NCBI RefSeq assembly: GCF_014654205.1
Contig: NZ_BNAW01000050.1
Location: forward strand, 1 to 64,000
Source of the DNA: Amycolatopsis bullii
Lineage (GTDB): Bacteria; Actinomycetota; Actinomycetes; Mycobacteriales; Pseudonocardiaceae
Length of the DNA: 64,000 bases
Direction of reading: 5' to 3'
Position 1 is the first letter of the stretch. Each line of letters begins with the position of its first letter. This document shows, in pieces, positions 26,452-35,977 of the stretch. The notes beneath the pieces were generated by a model. It was not told the origin of the DNA. It worked only from the letters and a program-made list of their open reading frames with translations, and ran no database searches. Both the position numbers and the translations under genes were made by a program.

Positions 26452-27399
26452 TCAGCGTTGCCAGGGTGCCCATTCCAGGACTGCAACGATCGCGCTGACG
26501 ATGCCTGCGATCCCAACAATGATCCCGCGTTTGCGGAATCGTTTGAAGAAGCCTTCCTTCTTCTCGGGCCCGGTCCCGCTGGAGTCACGTCCGGTTACCG
26601 TGTTGCCTTCGCCGCTGACGTTCTGACTGCCGATCACGCTGGAGCCGTCGCCGCCAGCGGTCTGGCTGCCGGTCGCAGTTCCGCCGTCGCCGGTGACGGC
26701 CACCGAATTCCCCTCGCCGTGGGAAGCGATCGCCGTGCCACCGGAGACGTCCTGGCGCACGTTGTTGATTTCGTTGCGGTCACCTGTGAGGATGAAGATC
26801 GTGACTGCATCGGCGGCGGCCTTTGTCGGCAGGACGTCGTCAGGTGTGAGTACGTCGAGTTCGGCAACCAGCTCGGCGAGCTTAGTGCGCACCTGCACCA
26901 GTAAGCCCTTGAGGGCGGTGTTAGACAGTGACCAGTAGATATCCCGAGCCGTGGTGGTCTCCCTGTTGACATAGTGCTCGTTGAGCAGAGCAAGCATGTT
27001 GTCGGACCACCACGGGACGAGGCGGTGTTCGCTGTCTCCACTGTTGGCCATCGCGTCCAGATCGCCGATTCCTATGCCCAGCGGAACCTGCTCGAGGGGA
27101 GCACCAATTTTCGACAGAAACTCTCGCAGGCGGTCTGGGAGCTGGCCGGTCGAGAATGACTGGGTCTGGGGGTTGTACCCCGAGGGATTGGTGAGAACGA
27201 CCTTCACCTGCGCGTGCAGCTTCCGGTACTCCGGGATAGCCGGGATGCCCGGATAGCCGCCTAGCTCCTGGCGAGCCCAGTCTCGCATCTTCTCGGAGCC
27301 GGCCTTGCCGCCGAGCAGGATGCACTTCTGCAGCAAGTCCGGGAGCGGTTCGTTGTTGAGTACCCCAGCCTCGATCCGCGCGAGCAAGCTCTGTGCCAT
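26452..27399 (-). CDS. AbiTii domain protein with C-terminal membrane anchor
   Basis: Residues 1-~175 form an AbiTii domain (LLARIEAGVLNNEPLPDLLQKC, WARQELGGYPGIPAIPEYRKL), an abortive-infection family. A Gly/Ser/Thr/Asn-rich region follows at ~215-275 with repeated GEGN-x-V, GSQT and GSQN units resembling a short beta-helix. A basic patch (KRFRKRG) and one membrane segment (IIVGIAGIVSAIVAVL) end the protein, so the domain is tethered to the inner face of the membrane. Membrane tethering of an abortive-infection domain suits phage sensing followed by membrane damage or growth arrest; that mechanism is inferred. Confidence 0.8.
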   Translation of the reverse strand: MAQSLLARIEAGVLNNEPLPDLLQKCILLGGKAGSEKMRDWARQELGGYPGIPAIPEYRKLHAQVKVVLTNPSGYNPQTQSFSTGQLPDRLREFLSKIGAPLEQVPLGIGIGDLDAMANSGDSEHRLVPWWSDNMLALLNEHYVNRETTTARDIYWSLSNTALKGLLVQVRTKLAELVAELDVLTPDDVLPTKAAADAVTIFILTGDRNEINNVRQDVSGGTAIASHGEGNSVAVTGDGGTATGSQTAGGDGSSVIGSQNVSGEGNTVTGRDSSGTGPEKKEGFFKRFRKRGIIVGIAGIVSAIVAVLEWAPWQR

Positions 27400-27565
27400 G
27401 ACGATTAGTTTTCCAGCCGCGGCGATCGCACGATCAGAGGCGCGCCGTAGTCAGTGCGATGTAGTGACCTGCTCAGTGTTGCACGGAGCGGCGCAATCTG
27501 ATGACACAAGGTATGCGGTTGGTCGGCTGCCAGCGGAGTTCGGCTGGCGCGCGGGGCGTGGTGGG

Positions 27566-28714
27566 TCAGGCAATCCGGCCCGTACCGTGGTCGGATGACT
27601 TAGGCCGGAAGGAGATGTCGATCCCGACCTGCAGACGACGGGTGCAGGCGAGTTCTTGGAGCCGGGCCAGCAGGTCTGGGCGCAGGATCAGATCGCAGCC
27701 TTCGACCGCTGGGGTGAGCGGCTCGTAATTGCCGTCGTGGACGAGGTGTCCTCGCCATTGGCGGCACACCATCCCCGGGCCGTCGCTATCACTCAAGCTG
27801 AAGCCATTGAACGATCCCGACGTCGGGCGCAGGCCGAGTACAGGCAGTAGATAAGGGGCAGGTGCCAGGAGAAGTAGGGGGAGGCCAGGCCCGTTGTTAC
27901 CGCCGCGGCGCGCGCGCCGACCGCCGTTCGTAAGCGCAGCCGCAGGAAACGCGCCAGCCGGTAGTTGTTGTTCGGCGCGCAACCCGAGCTCATCCCACGG
28001 CACGGTCCACAGCTGCCATGGAGCGTCGGTGAACGGCGCGGATCCGGCCGGCGGTGCGGCGTCGACGACCTCCAATCCGGCGACGATGAGGACTTTGCGC
28101 TCCGGCTGCGCAGGGTAGCTGCGAGCCGGCGTATGGTGCGCCTCGACCAAGCCGATCTGGAGCCAACCGGCGTGCGGTCCGTCGGCGACTTCAGCCAACG
28201 GCGGTGGATCGCCGGGCAGGCTCCTGAGGTGCGCGACGGCTTCGATGCCGGAGGGTGGCCACGCGTCGTCGTTGTCACGTTCAGAGAACCAGGGCGCCGA
28301 TGTCAGTGACCACGTCAGCGCCTCAGGTCGGGTCGCGGGACGCGGTACTCGGGCGAGCTCCGCGCGAACAGACAGCTGGTCGTCGTCGGTCAAGTAGTCG
28401 GTCCAAGCCCGTTCGAAGCGGTGCGGGTCCGTCAGAGCGCCGGTCTGCGCCATCGCCGCACGAAGACCAGCGGCCGCTCGCTGAAGCGAGTCTTCAGCGG
28501 CCGCTTCGTCCGCGAAATACGCATCCGGAATGCGCTGGCTTCCCCGACCGCGGAGGCGTTCGAGTTGCTCCCTGAGGAGGTTGTCGGCGTGTTCAGCCAA
28601 GGCAACCGCGGTGAGTTCGGTTGCCGCTCGGCCAAGCATCGGGACGTCCTCAAGGACGTGCGCCAGGCGCTCCTGAACGAGGTACTTAGCGACATCTTCG
28701 TGGCCGGTAGTCAT
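27566..28714 (-). CDS. unknown partner of the STAND defence ATPase
   Basis: The ATG at 28,714 overlaps the TGA of the large STAND gene, so the two are translationally coupled. The 382 residues begin with a helical region (~1-110: YLVQERLAHVLEDVPMLGRAATELTAVAL) and continue into a probably globular, Pro/Leu-rich part. That part includes a hydrophobic run, GLPLLLLAPAPYLLPVLGL, which may be one membrane-associating helix. I recognise no domain. Tight coupling points to a shared complex or a modulator of the ATPase. Confidence 0.75.
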   Translation of the reverse strand: MTTGHEDVAKYLVQERLAHVLEDVPMLGRAATELTAVALAEHADNLLREQLERLRGRGSQRIPDAYFADEAAAEDSLQRAAAGLRAAMAQTGALTDPHRFERAWTDYLTDDDQLSVRAELARVPRPATRPEALTWSLTSAPWFSERDNDDAWPPSGIEAVAHLRSLPGDPPPLAEVADGPHAGWLQIGLVEAHHTPARSYPAQPERKVLIVAGLEVVDAAPPAGSAPFTDAPWQLWTVPWDELGLRAEQQLPAGAFPAAALTNGGRRARRGGNNGPGLPLLLLAPAPYLLPVLGLRPTSGSFNGFSLSDSDGPGMVCRQWRGHLVHDGNYEPLTPAVEGCDLILRPDLLARLQELACTRRLQVGIDISFRPKSSDHGTGRIA

Positions 28715-31700
28715 GGCGATAGCCCATTTTCGGTGTCGGTCGGTGTCTCGATCAGGCGAGGATGGGCGGGTGTCGCTGGAGGTCCGGGCGGTGTATGGCC
28801 GGCGTCCGTCAAAATCGAGGCAGCTTCGGTTCGGACGGACAGAAATTCTGTGCCGGTCAAGTCGATCAGCCTGGCGACCAGCCCGTCAGTGAGCGGCCAG
28901 TGCTGAGCTTGCTCTCTCAGCACGTTAAGCAGCCAGGTCACCGGTCCGGCGCCGATAGGCGCGCCGAGCACTCGAGTAGCGGCTGCCTGCAGCAGTTCGG
29001 GTCTCGTACCGAGCACTGCGGCGGCCACCAATGCGCGTCGCCGGTCTCCACGGTCGGGCAAGGCGACGGTGGCCAGCGCCAAAGTGGCGAGCGCCGAATC
29101 GACCTCACCCTGGGTGGCTGACTCCGGTCCGGGGCGGTACGTGCTGGTGCTGAGATCTACTTCCCCCGGTAGGCGGTGCGAGATCACGTCGAATGCTGCA
29201 TCCCAGCAGGAAAATGGATCAGCGTGTTCCGAGCTGCAGGCATTCGGCCGTCGCGCTGAGAAGGCCGCGACGAGTGCCTGCGTGACGCCGATGGTGTAGT
29301 GGTCCTTACCCGAAATGGTCGCGACGACCTCGTCAGCGAGGACGGCGGATGCTGTTCCAGCGTCTAAAGCATGAGCGCGTTCCCACAGATCGAGCCTGCT
29401 GCGTCCAGCAAAGGTCAGCCAGCCACCCCGGCCAGGAGTACGAGTGAAGGCGAGGGTGAAAGCGGTGGCGGCCAACCTGTCGAAGCGTTCCGGATCGATC
29501 TCCCGGCGCAGCTCGAGACCCTCGGCGATCTCGGTCAAGGCCGCGCTGTCGCGAAGCCGGTCGATCTCTTCGGAAATGCGATGCAGTTGCGCGACAACAA
29601 CATCGTCGCGCCCCTCGGCAGCAAGCTCGAGCAGGCGCCAACCGAGCGCGGCGACCAAGGAATCGAGAGCCCGGCGACGTGAGTCGGGCCCCGTCTCGCG
29701 AGTTGTCATCGCGTGATCGCGCAGCGCGGCCGGGATACCGGCGGCACCGGGGGGTAAAAATGGGCGCTGTCGCGAGCGGACCGCGTCGATCATGGACCGA
29801 GCATGGCGCCGGCCGGTGAGCTGGTTCTTGGTCGCCGGCACGTCGAGCGGGAGGGCCACGCCTTCCCCCCCGAGAAGCGTGGCGAGCCGGTCCAGGTCGC
29901 GTATCGGTGCAGGGTCAGCGTTCAGCGTGTACCCGAGCTGCTGATCGTCATAAGTGGAGGTGACGGCGTTCGAGATGACGGGCAAGGCGCCGCGGGAGCG
30001 GGCCTGGTCATCGTCGGGCAGGTCGGCGAGCCGGGCAAGAAGGGCGGTGTCGCGCTGGAGGTGCCGGCCCTCCGCGCCGGCTGCGATCCTCAACGCGGCG
30101 AGTACCACGGCGTCCGCCGTGTCGCTCTGTTCGTCGAGCAGGGCGGTGTGGACCGCGGCCGCACGACTGTCAGGCAGACCGGGCTCGGTGAGCAGGATTT
30201 CGGCGGCCATGCTCGCGGCGGCCCGAGGGTCCTGAGCTGTGAGCTGGCGCCACCAGGCAAGCGGTGTGCTAGAGGTGTCGCGGCCATCCGTGCGCGCCGC
30301 GACCAGATAAGTGAAGGGTTGGAGGCGGGCCACGCAGCTGTGCGCGCGGCGAGAATCGACGGTGGCGAGCTCCGGCAAGGGATCGAGCAGCTCGTAGATC
30401 GTCGGATCTTTATGGCTTCCGTAGGATGCGAGCAGGTGCGAGGCGCGCTCCCAGCACGAATGAGCCTCGCCGACGTCGCCCGCGTCAAGGCTGATCCTCG
30501 CCATCTCGAGCTCGAACTCTGCCTCTTGGCCGTAGATCGCGTTCAGGGCGCCACGCTCTTCACGCAGCCGCCGCATGAGAGTGTGAACGGTCGCGGCGCC
30601 GGAGTGGTCGACAGTCCGGCTGAGAATTGCCAGCAGATCCGTGGTGTGGAGCGGGCCGGTCGTCGCCATGCCGGACAGCGAAGTGGTCGTGCCGTCACTA
30701 ATGGCCACGAGCGAACCGAGGGCCGGCTCCAAGTCCTCGCCGGACAGCAGAGCCACGGCGGCCTGGACGGTGTCGTGGACGTGGTGCCGGATGTCCCAAA
30801 GATCGCACGCTCGGGGCTTTCCCGTGAACGGCTCGGCGGCCATCGCGAGCTGTTCAATGGCCGTTCGGACCGCAGCCGACGCAGCCTGAGGAGCGACAGC
30901 GCCGGCAGCCACGTCCCCGTTTAACCCGAGCAGTGCGATCGTGAAACGCAGCCACGCGCGGTAGAAGCCAACCCCGTCAAGCCGGGGGAGCAATTTTGGC
31001 GGTAGTCCGTGATCATGGTGTTGTGCGACAGTAAGCAGATCCAGCCAGTGCCCTATCGCGACCGCCCTGGCTGGGTGTGGATCGCTGAGGATATCGGCGG
31101 TTGCGGCTTCGAGCGTCTCCTCGGCTTCCGGCCCGAGGAGCTCGCTGACGATGTCCTCGAGCGGCACACCGAGCCGGAGCATCTGCTGTGGTCGAAGCCC
31201 GGGCGCGTCGGCCCAAGCTCGGACGGCGAGTCCGGCAGCGACGTCCGGAGCCGTCGCGAGATCCGCGAGGTGCAAGCGGACCCTCGCCCGCGCGATCGGG
31301 TTCTCGACCTGAGGTGCCGCTTCGAACAGGACGTCGTAATCGACGCAGTCGGAGAACACGGTGAGCACCCGATCGAGTGTCGCGTGATCTTCGTCATCGA
31401 TGATTTCGGCTATACGTTCGGCTGTGAGCTGCTCCTGTTCGTCATCCGCGGAGCGCCGGACTGCGAGCCGTAGATCACCACGCAGAATCGCGACGGAGAC
31501 ATCTGCGTCGCTCTCCTCGCCGTAGGCGACGTTGTCGTTCTGTTGTTCCTCCCAGCCAGCGAGGTAGGCCTCCCACGGCGCGGCCCCACCTGCTCGATCG
31601 ACTGCCGCGCACAACAGCAACCCCCACCGAGCCTGCATGGTCAGCTCACCGTCGTACAGCAGACCCGCAGCGATCGCGTCCGCGCCGAGCAGGGATACAA

Positions 31701-33846
31701 GCACGTCACCGTAGCCGGCGACACCGTCGGGAAGGTTGTCGTCGTACGTACCGACGGCTCGCCGGAGCTCGACACATCGGACCAGCAACGGCCAGTCGAG
31801 CAAGGCGGCAGCCCGTCGGGCCACGGTGCCCAGAACGGCCGTGAGAGCCGACGGCGGCTGAAAGCCAGCGATCGCCCGGGACACGAAATCGACCTGGACC
31901 AAGGCCTTCAGCTCATCGTCACGGCCGAGCTCGGCCAACAGCTCCGGCAGGTGTCGGAAGGACCTCGCGTCGATGAAGAACCCACGCCCCGCCAACCACT
32001 CCACCGCGTTCCCACGAGCCGTCGCCAGCATGGTGGCAGGCGTCGCGTTGCGGATGAAGCGGCTGAAACTTTCGTGGTGGATCTTGAGGCCACCAATGCC
32101 GGGTTGTCGCGAGACGATCGGCGCGACCGCTGTCAAGGCAGCGTGAATCGGCGCGAGCGGGAAGATCTCCTGCAGTTCTTCAGCCGTTACCGCGAAGTCG
32201 CAGACGGCCAGCAGGCTCACGGCCATGCGCTGGTCGATGGTGAGCCCGTCGAAGAGGTACCGGTAATAGGCGTCGAGGTCGTTCGCCGACTCGGGGACGG
32301 CTCGCAACCGGCCGAGGGGGTCTGGCCCTTCTGCCTCGCGACACAGATAGGTCGCGTACAGCGCGTTCCCGCGGGAACGCGTGTGGATCAAGTCGACGAC
32401 GGTTTCGGCGTCCTGACCAGCGTTCGGTAGCAGAACGCCGTGCCGATCCGCTAGCGCGCCGACGTCTTCACGCGTCAACGGTGAGGCGGTGATCGACCGG
32501 CCGTCGAGTGAGGCCAGATGCTCGCCGGGCTGGCTGGCGACCAGCAGAACGACGTTCGCCGGGAGATCCACCGTGACCAGCTCGTCGACGAGAGCACGCG
32601 CCGGGTCGGTCGCGACATGGAACGCGGAACCGGTGACTTGGCCGAGCACACGGGTGACATGGTCAAGTCCGTCGACGATCAGCAGGATCGGACGATCCGC
32701 AATGGCGCTCCGGACTCCCCTGAGTGCTGCGCCGAGCGCCTCACTCGTGGCCGCGAACCGGGGCCGGAGGTTTCGGAAGAAAGAGGGGCAGACGGCCTCC
32801 AACTGCCGGAGCAGGCTGCCGATGACGACCTCGGAGAGGACACGGCTGTCGCGTTCGGCGTCCTCTGAGCCCAGCCAGCAGTGGTGCCGTGCCACGATCC
32901 ACTCCGGGCGGAGTTCGCCGGCCACCTGTTCGCACAACCACGACTTGCCGGCTCCCGGATCTCCGGTGAGCAGCAGCACGCCACCCTCGCCGGAGATGCC
33001 TTTCGCTGTCTCCATGAGGGCGGAGAGCACGTCCGGGCGCATGATCGCGACGGCCGGATCGACCGGATTGCCTTCTTGGACGGCGCCGAAGTCGACGACC
33101 AACCCCATCCGCGGCCTCAACCAGGTCAAGGTGACGGTCCCGGTTCCGCTGCGCGCGGCCTTCGCCGCCTCGATGAGCGATAGCGCGACCTCAATAGGGG
33201 ACACGTCGCGGTTCGGCGGACGCCCCGCGCCGAGTTCGGCGGAGACGCGGCGCAGCAGCACTGCCTCGACCGGGCCGGGGGAGTGGATGTCCAGCGAGAT
33301 CCCCGGCATATTTACGTCCACGACCAGCTGGGCGCACGCGCGCCGCACGAGGTCCTCGCTCGTGCCGACTAGCTTCCTGCTCCAGCGGGGGTGACCGAGC
33401 AGCGCCTCGGCGTCGAACTTCATCCGGGTACTGGGCACGCCGGAGAACGCGGGTCCTGGGTCGTTGCTGGGGGAGACAGGAGTGAGCACCGCAGTCAGGT
33501 CGGAATCTTCCGGCTCGATGTCAGTCAAGACAAGCCGGTACTCGGTGTCCGGATGATCCCGTAAGTCCTGATCGAGAGACGCGAAGAGCAAGTCCACCCG
33601 CAAGCTCCGCCGCTCGGTGGTGAAGGTCTCCACAGTCAGCGCGCGCTCTTCGACGGAGTGCTTGATCTGAATCCGCTTCCGGGATCCGTCGCGGCTCTTA
33701 CGTGTCACGTCGTCGAACCGGTCGCCGTCGAACAGCTTGGTGTCGACGACCACTTCGTCTGCCTCGCCGAGGGCGACATCGACAAGGTAGATCGCTGTTA
33801 ACGCGTCCTGGTACGCGTAGCCGCGGTGGGTCGGCCGCAGATCCAC
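28711..33846 (-). CDS. Cap4-like nuclease-STAND NTPase, Avs-like defence protein
   Basis: The GTG at 33,846 is preceded by GAGGAGGAG, so I use it over a GTG 36 bases upstream; 1711 residues result. The N-terminus is a DUF4297/Cap4-type PD-(D/E)xK endonuclease: RGYAYQD at 8-14, acidic FDGDRFDD near 39-46, and the catalytic IQIKH (Gln60, Lys62). A STAND NTPase follows: Walker A GDPGAGKS at 295-302 and Walker B ILLIVDGLDHV at ~387-397. The remaining ~1150 residues are helical-repeat-like and would be the sensor. Avs proteins have this order: effector nuclease, NTPase, sensor that recognises a phage protein and triggers tetramerisation and DNA cleavage. I do not recognise the sensor as a named Avs class. 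Confidence 0.82.
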   Translation of the reverse strand: MDLRPTHRGYAYQDALTAIYLVDVALGEADEVVVDTKLFDGDRFDDVTRKSRDGSRKRIQIKHSVEERALTVETFTTERRSLRVDLLFASLDQDLRDHPDTEYRLVLTDIEPEDSDLTAVLTPVSPSNDPGPAFSGVPSTRMKFDAEALLGHPRWSRKLVGTSEDLVRRACAQLVVDVNMPGISLDIHSPGPVEAVLLRRVSAELGAGRPPNRDVSPIEVALSLIEAAKAARSGTGTVTLTWLRPRMGLVVDFGAVQEGNPVDPAVAIMRPDVLSALMETAKGISGEGGVLLLTGDPGAGKSWLCEQVAGELRPEWIVARHHCWLGSEDAERDSRVLSEVVIGSLLRQLEAVCPSFFRNLRPRFAATSEALGAALRGVRSAIADRPILLIVDGLDHVTRVLGQVTGSAFHVATDPARALVDELVTVDLPANVVLLVASQPGEHLASLDGRSITASPLTREDVGALADRHGVLLPNAGQDAETVVDLIHTRSRGNALYATYLCREAEGPDPLGRLRAVPESANDLDAYYRYLFDGLTIDQRMAVSLLAVCDFAVTAEELQEIFPLAPIHAALTAVAPIVSRQPGIGGLKIHHESFSRFIRNATPATMLATARGNAVEWLAGRGFFIDARSFRHLPELLAELGRDDELKALVQVDFVSRAIAGFQPPSALTAVLGTVARRAAALLDWPLLVRCVELRRAVGTYDDNLPDGVAGYGDVLVSLLGADAIAAGLLYDGELTMQARWGLLLCAAVDRAGGAAPWEAYLAGWEEQQNDNVAYGEESDADVSVAILRGDLRLAVRRSADDEQEQLTAERIAEIIDDEDHATLDRVLTVFSDCVDYDVLFEAAPQVENPIARARVRLHLADLATAPDVAAGLAVRAWADAPGLRPQQMLRLGVPLEDIVSELLGPEAEETLEAATADILSDPHPARAVAIGHWLDLLTVAQHHDHGLPPKLLPRLDGVGFYRAWLRFTIALLGLNGDVAAGAVAPQAASAAVRTAIEQLAMAAEPFTGKPRACDLWDIRHHVHDTVQAAVALLSGEDLEPALGSLVAISDGTTTSLSGMATTGPLHTTDLLAILSRTVDHSGAATVHTLMRRLREERGALNAIYGQEAEFELEMARISLDAGDVGEAHSCWERASHLLASYGSHKDPTIYELLDPLPELATVDSRRAHSCVARLQPFTYLVAARTDGRDTSSTPLAWWRQLTAQDPRAAASMAAEILLTEPGLPDSRAAAVHTALLDEQSDTADAVVLAALRIAAGAEGRHLQRDTALLARLADLPDDDQARSRGALPVISNAVTSTYDDQQLGYTLNADPAPIRDLDRLATLLGGEGVALPLDVPATKNQLTGRRHARSMIDAVRSRQRPFLPPGAAGIPAALRDHAMTTRETGPDSRRRALDSLVAALGWRLLELAAEGRDDVVVAQLHRISEEIDRLRDSAALTEIAEGLELRREIDPERFDRLAATAFTLAFTRTPGRGGWLTFAGRSRLDLWERAHALDAGTASAVLADEVVATISGKDHYTIGVTQALVAAFSARRPNACSSEHADPFSCWDAAFDVISHRLPGEVDLSTSTYRPGPESATQGEVDSALATLALATVALPDRGDRRRALVAAAVLGTRPELLQAAATRVLGAPIGAGPVTWLLNVLREQAQHWPLTDGLVARLIDLTGTEFLSVRTEAASILTDAGHTPPGPPATPAHPRLIETPTDTENGLSP

Positions 33847-33942
33847 GGCATCTCCTCCTCGGCTGGGAACGTGCTCGTCCACAGTATGCGGACGGTGTCC
33901 GGCATCTCGCTGTGGTGTGCGGATGGCTCCCCGGCGTCCGTG

Positions 33943-33985
33943 TTCTTAGACTCGGCCGGAGTCACTGCCGACTTCAGGAGGCACC
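33943..33985 (+). promoter_or_regulatory. fadD copy 2 leader: putative -10 and ribosome site
   Basis: TTCTTAGACTCGG near 33,943 and CAGGAGGCACC before the ATG match the copy 1 leader base for base at most positions. Upstream of this point the sequences are unrelated, so this is the left edge of the second repeat unit. Confidence 0.5.
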
Positions 33986-34702
33986 ATGCCTGACGCGCCC
34001 GCCCTGCCGAGCTACGCCTCGGGGATCTCCGAGACCCCGCTTCTGGGTGACACGATCGGTGACAACTTCGACCGCACGGTCGCCGCGTTCCCGGATCAGG
34101 ACGCGCTGGTGGACCGGTACGCTGGCCGCCGGTGGACCTATCGGGATCTCGCGGCCGAGGTGAACGCTGTAGCGCTCGGGCTGCTGTCGTTGGGGATCGA
34201 CAAGGGTGACCGGGTGGGGATCTGGTCGCCGAACCGGTGGGAGTGGACCTGCGTTCAGTACGCGACCGCGAAGATCGGCGCGATCCTGGTCAATATCAAC
34301 CCGGCTTACCGGTCGCACGAGCTGGAGTTCGTGCTCAACCAGTCCGGGGTGAAGTTGCTGGTGGCGTCGGACGCGTTCAAGACGTCGGACTACCCGGCGA
34401 TGGTCGAGGAGGTCCGGGAGAAGTGTGCCGCGTTGGAGCACGTCGTGATCCTGGGTGGCGAGAGCTGGCAGGCGCTGGTGGACGCCGGCTGGCAGGGCGA
34501 TCCGGCGGTGCTGGCCGAGAAGCAGGCCGCGTTGTCCCCGGACGACCCGATCAACATCCAGTACACCTCGGGCACCACGGGCTTCCCCAAGGGCGCGACC
34601 CTGAGTCACCACAACATCTTGAACAACGGGTTCTTCGTCGGCGAGCTGTGTGACTATGATTACAATGATCGTGTTTGCATATGTGTTCCCTTCTACCAGT
34701 GA
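33986..34702 (+). pseudogene. fadD-type acyl-CoA synthetase, 5' half (copy 2)
   Basis: The 238 codons have the same start and the same end point as copy 1 (stop after CVPFYQ, TACCAG-TGA). The protein is about 85% identical by eye. The substitutions are mostly conservative and the frame is intact, so this copy was under selection as a coding segment until recently. It fits the replacement 5' half brought by element A, later separated from the 3' half by integration of element B. Confidence 0.85.
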
Positions 34703-34760
34703 AGTTGCAGGTTCAAGTGGATTGTTCGCTCCGTTTGTCCTTGCGGAGGGGATGGCGAGA
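34694..34760 (+). repeat. element junction B (attachment-site candidate)
   Basis: TTCTACCAGTGAAGTTGCAG and the following GTTCAAGTGGA ... TCCGTTTGT align with junction A with scattered changes. The match is on the element side of the crossover, showing that elements A and B have related left ends. Confidence 0.5.
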
Positions 34761-35133
34761 CCCCTCTCCGTGTTGACCTATCGCGGCTCTGTATGGGCTC
34801 GGCGGAGCGGTTAATCCGCCGGGCGTCGCCAATACGAACGCGGAGATGAGTCGATCGGCAGTCTCGCTCTACTGCGTCTTGGCCAGCCACGGCGGATGCC
34901 CTTCTGTGGTGCGTACGCCACAGCGACGCGCCGTGTACCGCGCCAATCTGGTAGCGTCTCGCCTGCGGCAGGCTGGACGTCTGGGTAAAGTAGCCCCCTC
35001 CCAGAAACAGCGTTCAACCAACGAAAGTCGTGCTAAGGCAGATTCGGGCCCCTTAGCTTGTCCGGTGGAAACGCCGACCAGGCTTTGGCGTTCGCTTTGT
35101 CAGCCTGGTCGAGCAGGCAGACGGGGTGGATGC
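34703..35133. other. non-coding stretch after junction B
   Basis: No supported gene in ~430 bases. Frames here are short and have no ribosome site. The first ~100 bases resemble the element A left end. Confidence 0.5.
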
Positions 35134-35376
35134 ATGGCTGGTGTAGCCGAATTGGTGGCGATCCTCGCGGGTAGTGGTGCAGCACTTGGGGCTATGACGC
35201 ACCCGCTGTTTAGGTGGTTGACAGCCAGGACGCTCACCGCAAAGGCGCGTCCGGAGGATGTACCCCGGATCGCTGAAGCCCTTCACCCGCCGATGCAGCT
35301 GCGACTCAACCGGTCCACTCAGGTGGAGGCGGTGTCCGGCCCGAGTTTGTCCGACGAGCCAGACGCTGCCACCTAG
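35134..35376 (+). CDS. small hypothetical protein
   Basis: The ATG at 35,134 gives 80 residues. The first ~30 are weakly hydrophobic (AGVAELVAILAGSGAALGAMTHPLF), possibly one membrane helix; a basic stretch and an acidic C-terminus follow. A GGGGTGG run lies just upstream. No family recognised; it could be a remnant. Confidence 0.45.
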   Translation: MAGVAELVAILAGSGAALGAMTHPLFRWLTARTLTAKARPEDVPRIAEALHPPMQLRLNRSTQVEAVSGPSLSDEPDAAT

Positions 35377-35977
35377 TCTTTCTTGCTCTTGGTGTGTACA
35401 CCAAGTCGCCCGTCGCCTGCCGCGGGAAGCCTTTTGTGGTGTGCACTCCACGCGGGGCCGTGCTCAGCCACCGGCTCGCAGCGTCCGGCTTCCCGTCGGG
35501 CACCACGATGCGGCAAGCAGCGCCGGGGATGCCGAGGCCGCCGTAACGATTGGCGAGACCGAGGATCGCGGCGGGAGCGGCTTTGAACGCGGCCAACCCC
35601 GTCTCCAGTTGGGCCTTGCCCATGACCGGCACACCGTCGCCAGCCAGACGTCGTGCCGGCCCAGATCACCGAGCCGGTTCGCGAGGTCAAACCGGGCCTG
35701 TCCTGCGGGGCCTGCCGCGCCTGCTGTCGCGGTGAAGACCAGAACTGCAACGACTACACGTGCAATTGAGGGCATCTCTGGCACCGTCGGGCTCGGTGCC
35801 TGCCTGGTCGCGCTCGCGCTGGGCCGCACCCGTGTCCTCGGTACCGGCCGCAACGTCGCCCTGCTGGCCGACGTCAAGGCGATTGCGCCGGACCGCATCG
35901 ACGTCGACACCGTCAGCATCGGCGACCTGCGCACCTGGGGCGTCTTGAACCCACGGCGTCAAGCTAGGGTTCGGGAG
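35377..35977. other. decayed or non-coding stretch
   Basis: Two overlapping frames on the minus strand look like one frameshifted secreted protein: a signal-like MPSIARVVVAVLVFTATAGAAG in one frame, then MGKAQLETGLAAFKAAPAAILGL in the next. No family recognised and no intact gene supported. Confidence 0.4.

Larger units (their letters stand above)
24947..33942. mobile_element. integrative element A in fadD (defence cargo)
   Basis: Bounded left by fadD copy 1 and right by the start of copy 2. All five genes are on the minus strand: a membrane protein, a lone OST-HTH protein, an AbiTii protein, an unknown partner and a Cap4-like nuclease-STAND NTPase. No integrase is recognisable inside. Element identity is inferred from the repeated ends only. 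Confidence 0.5.
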
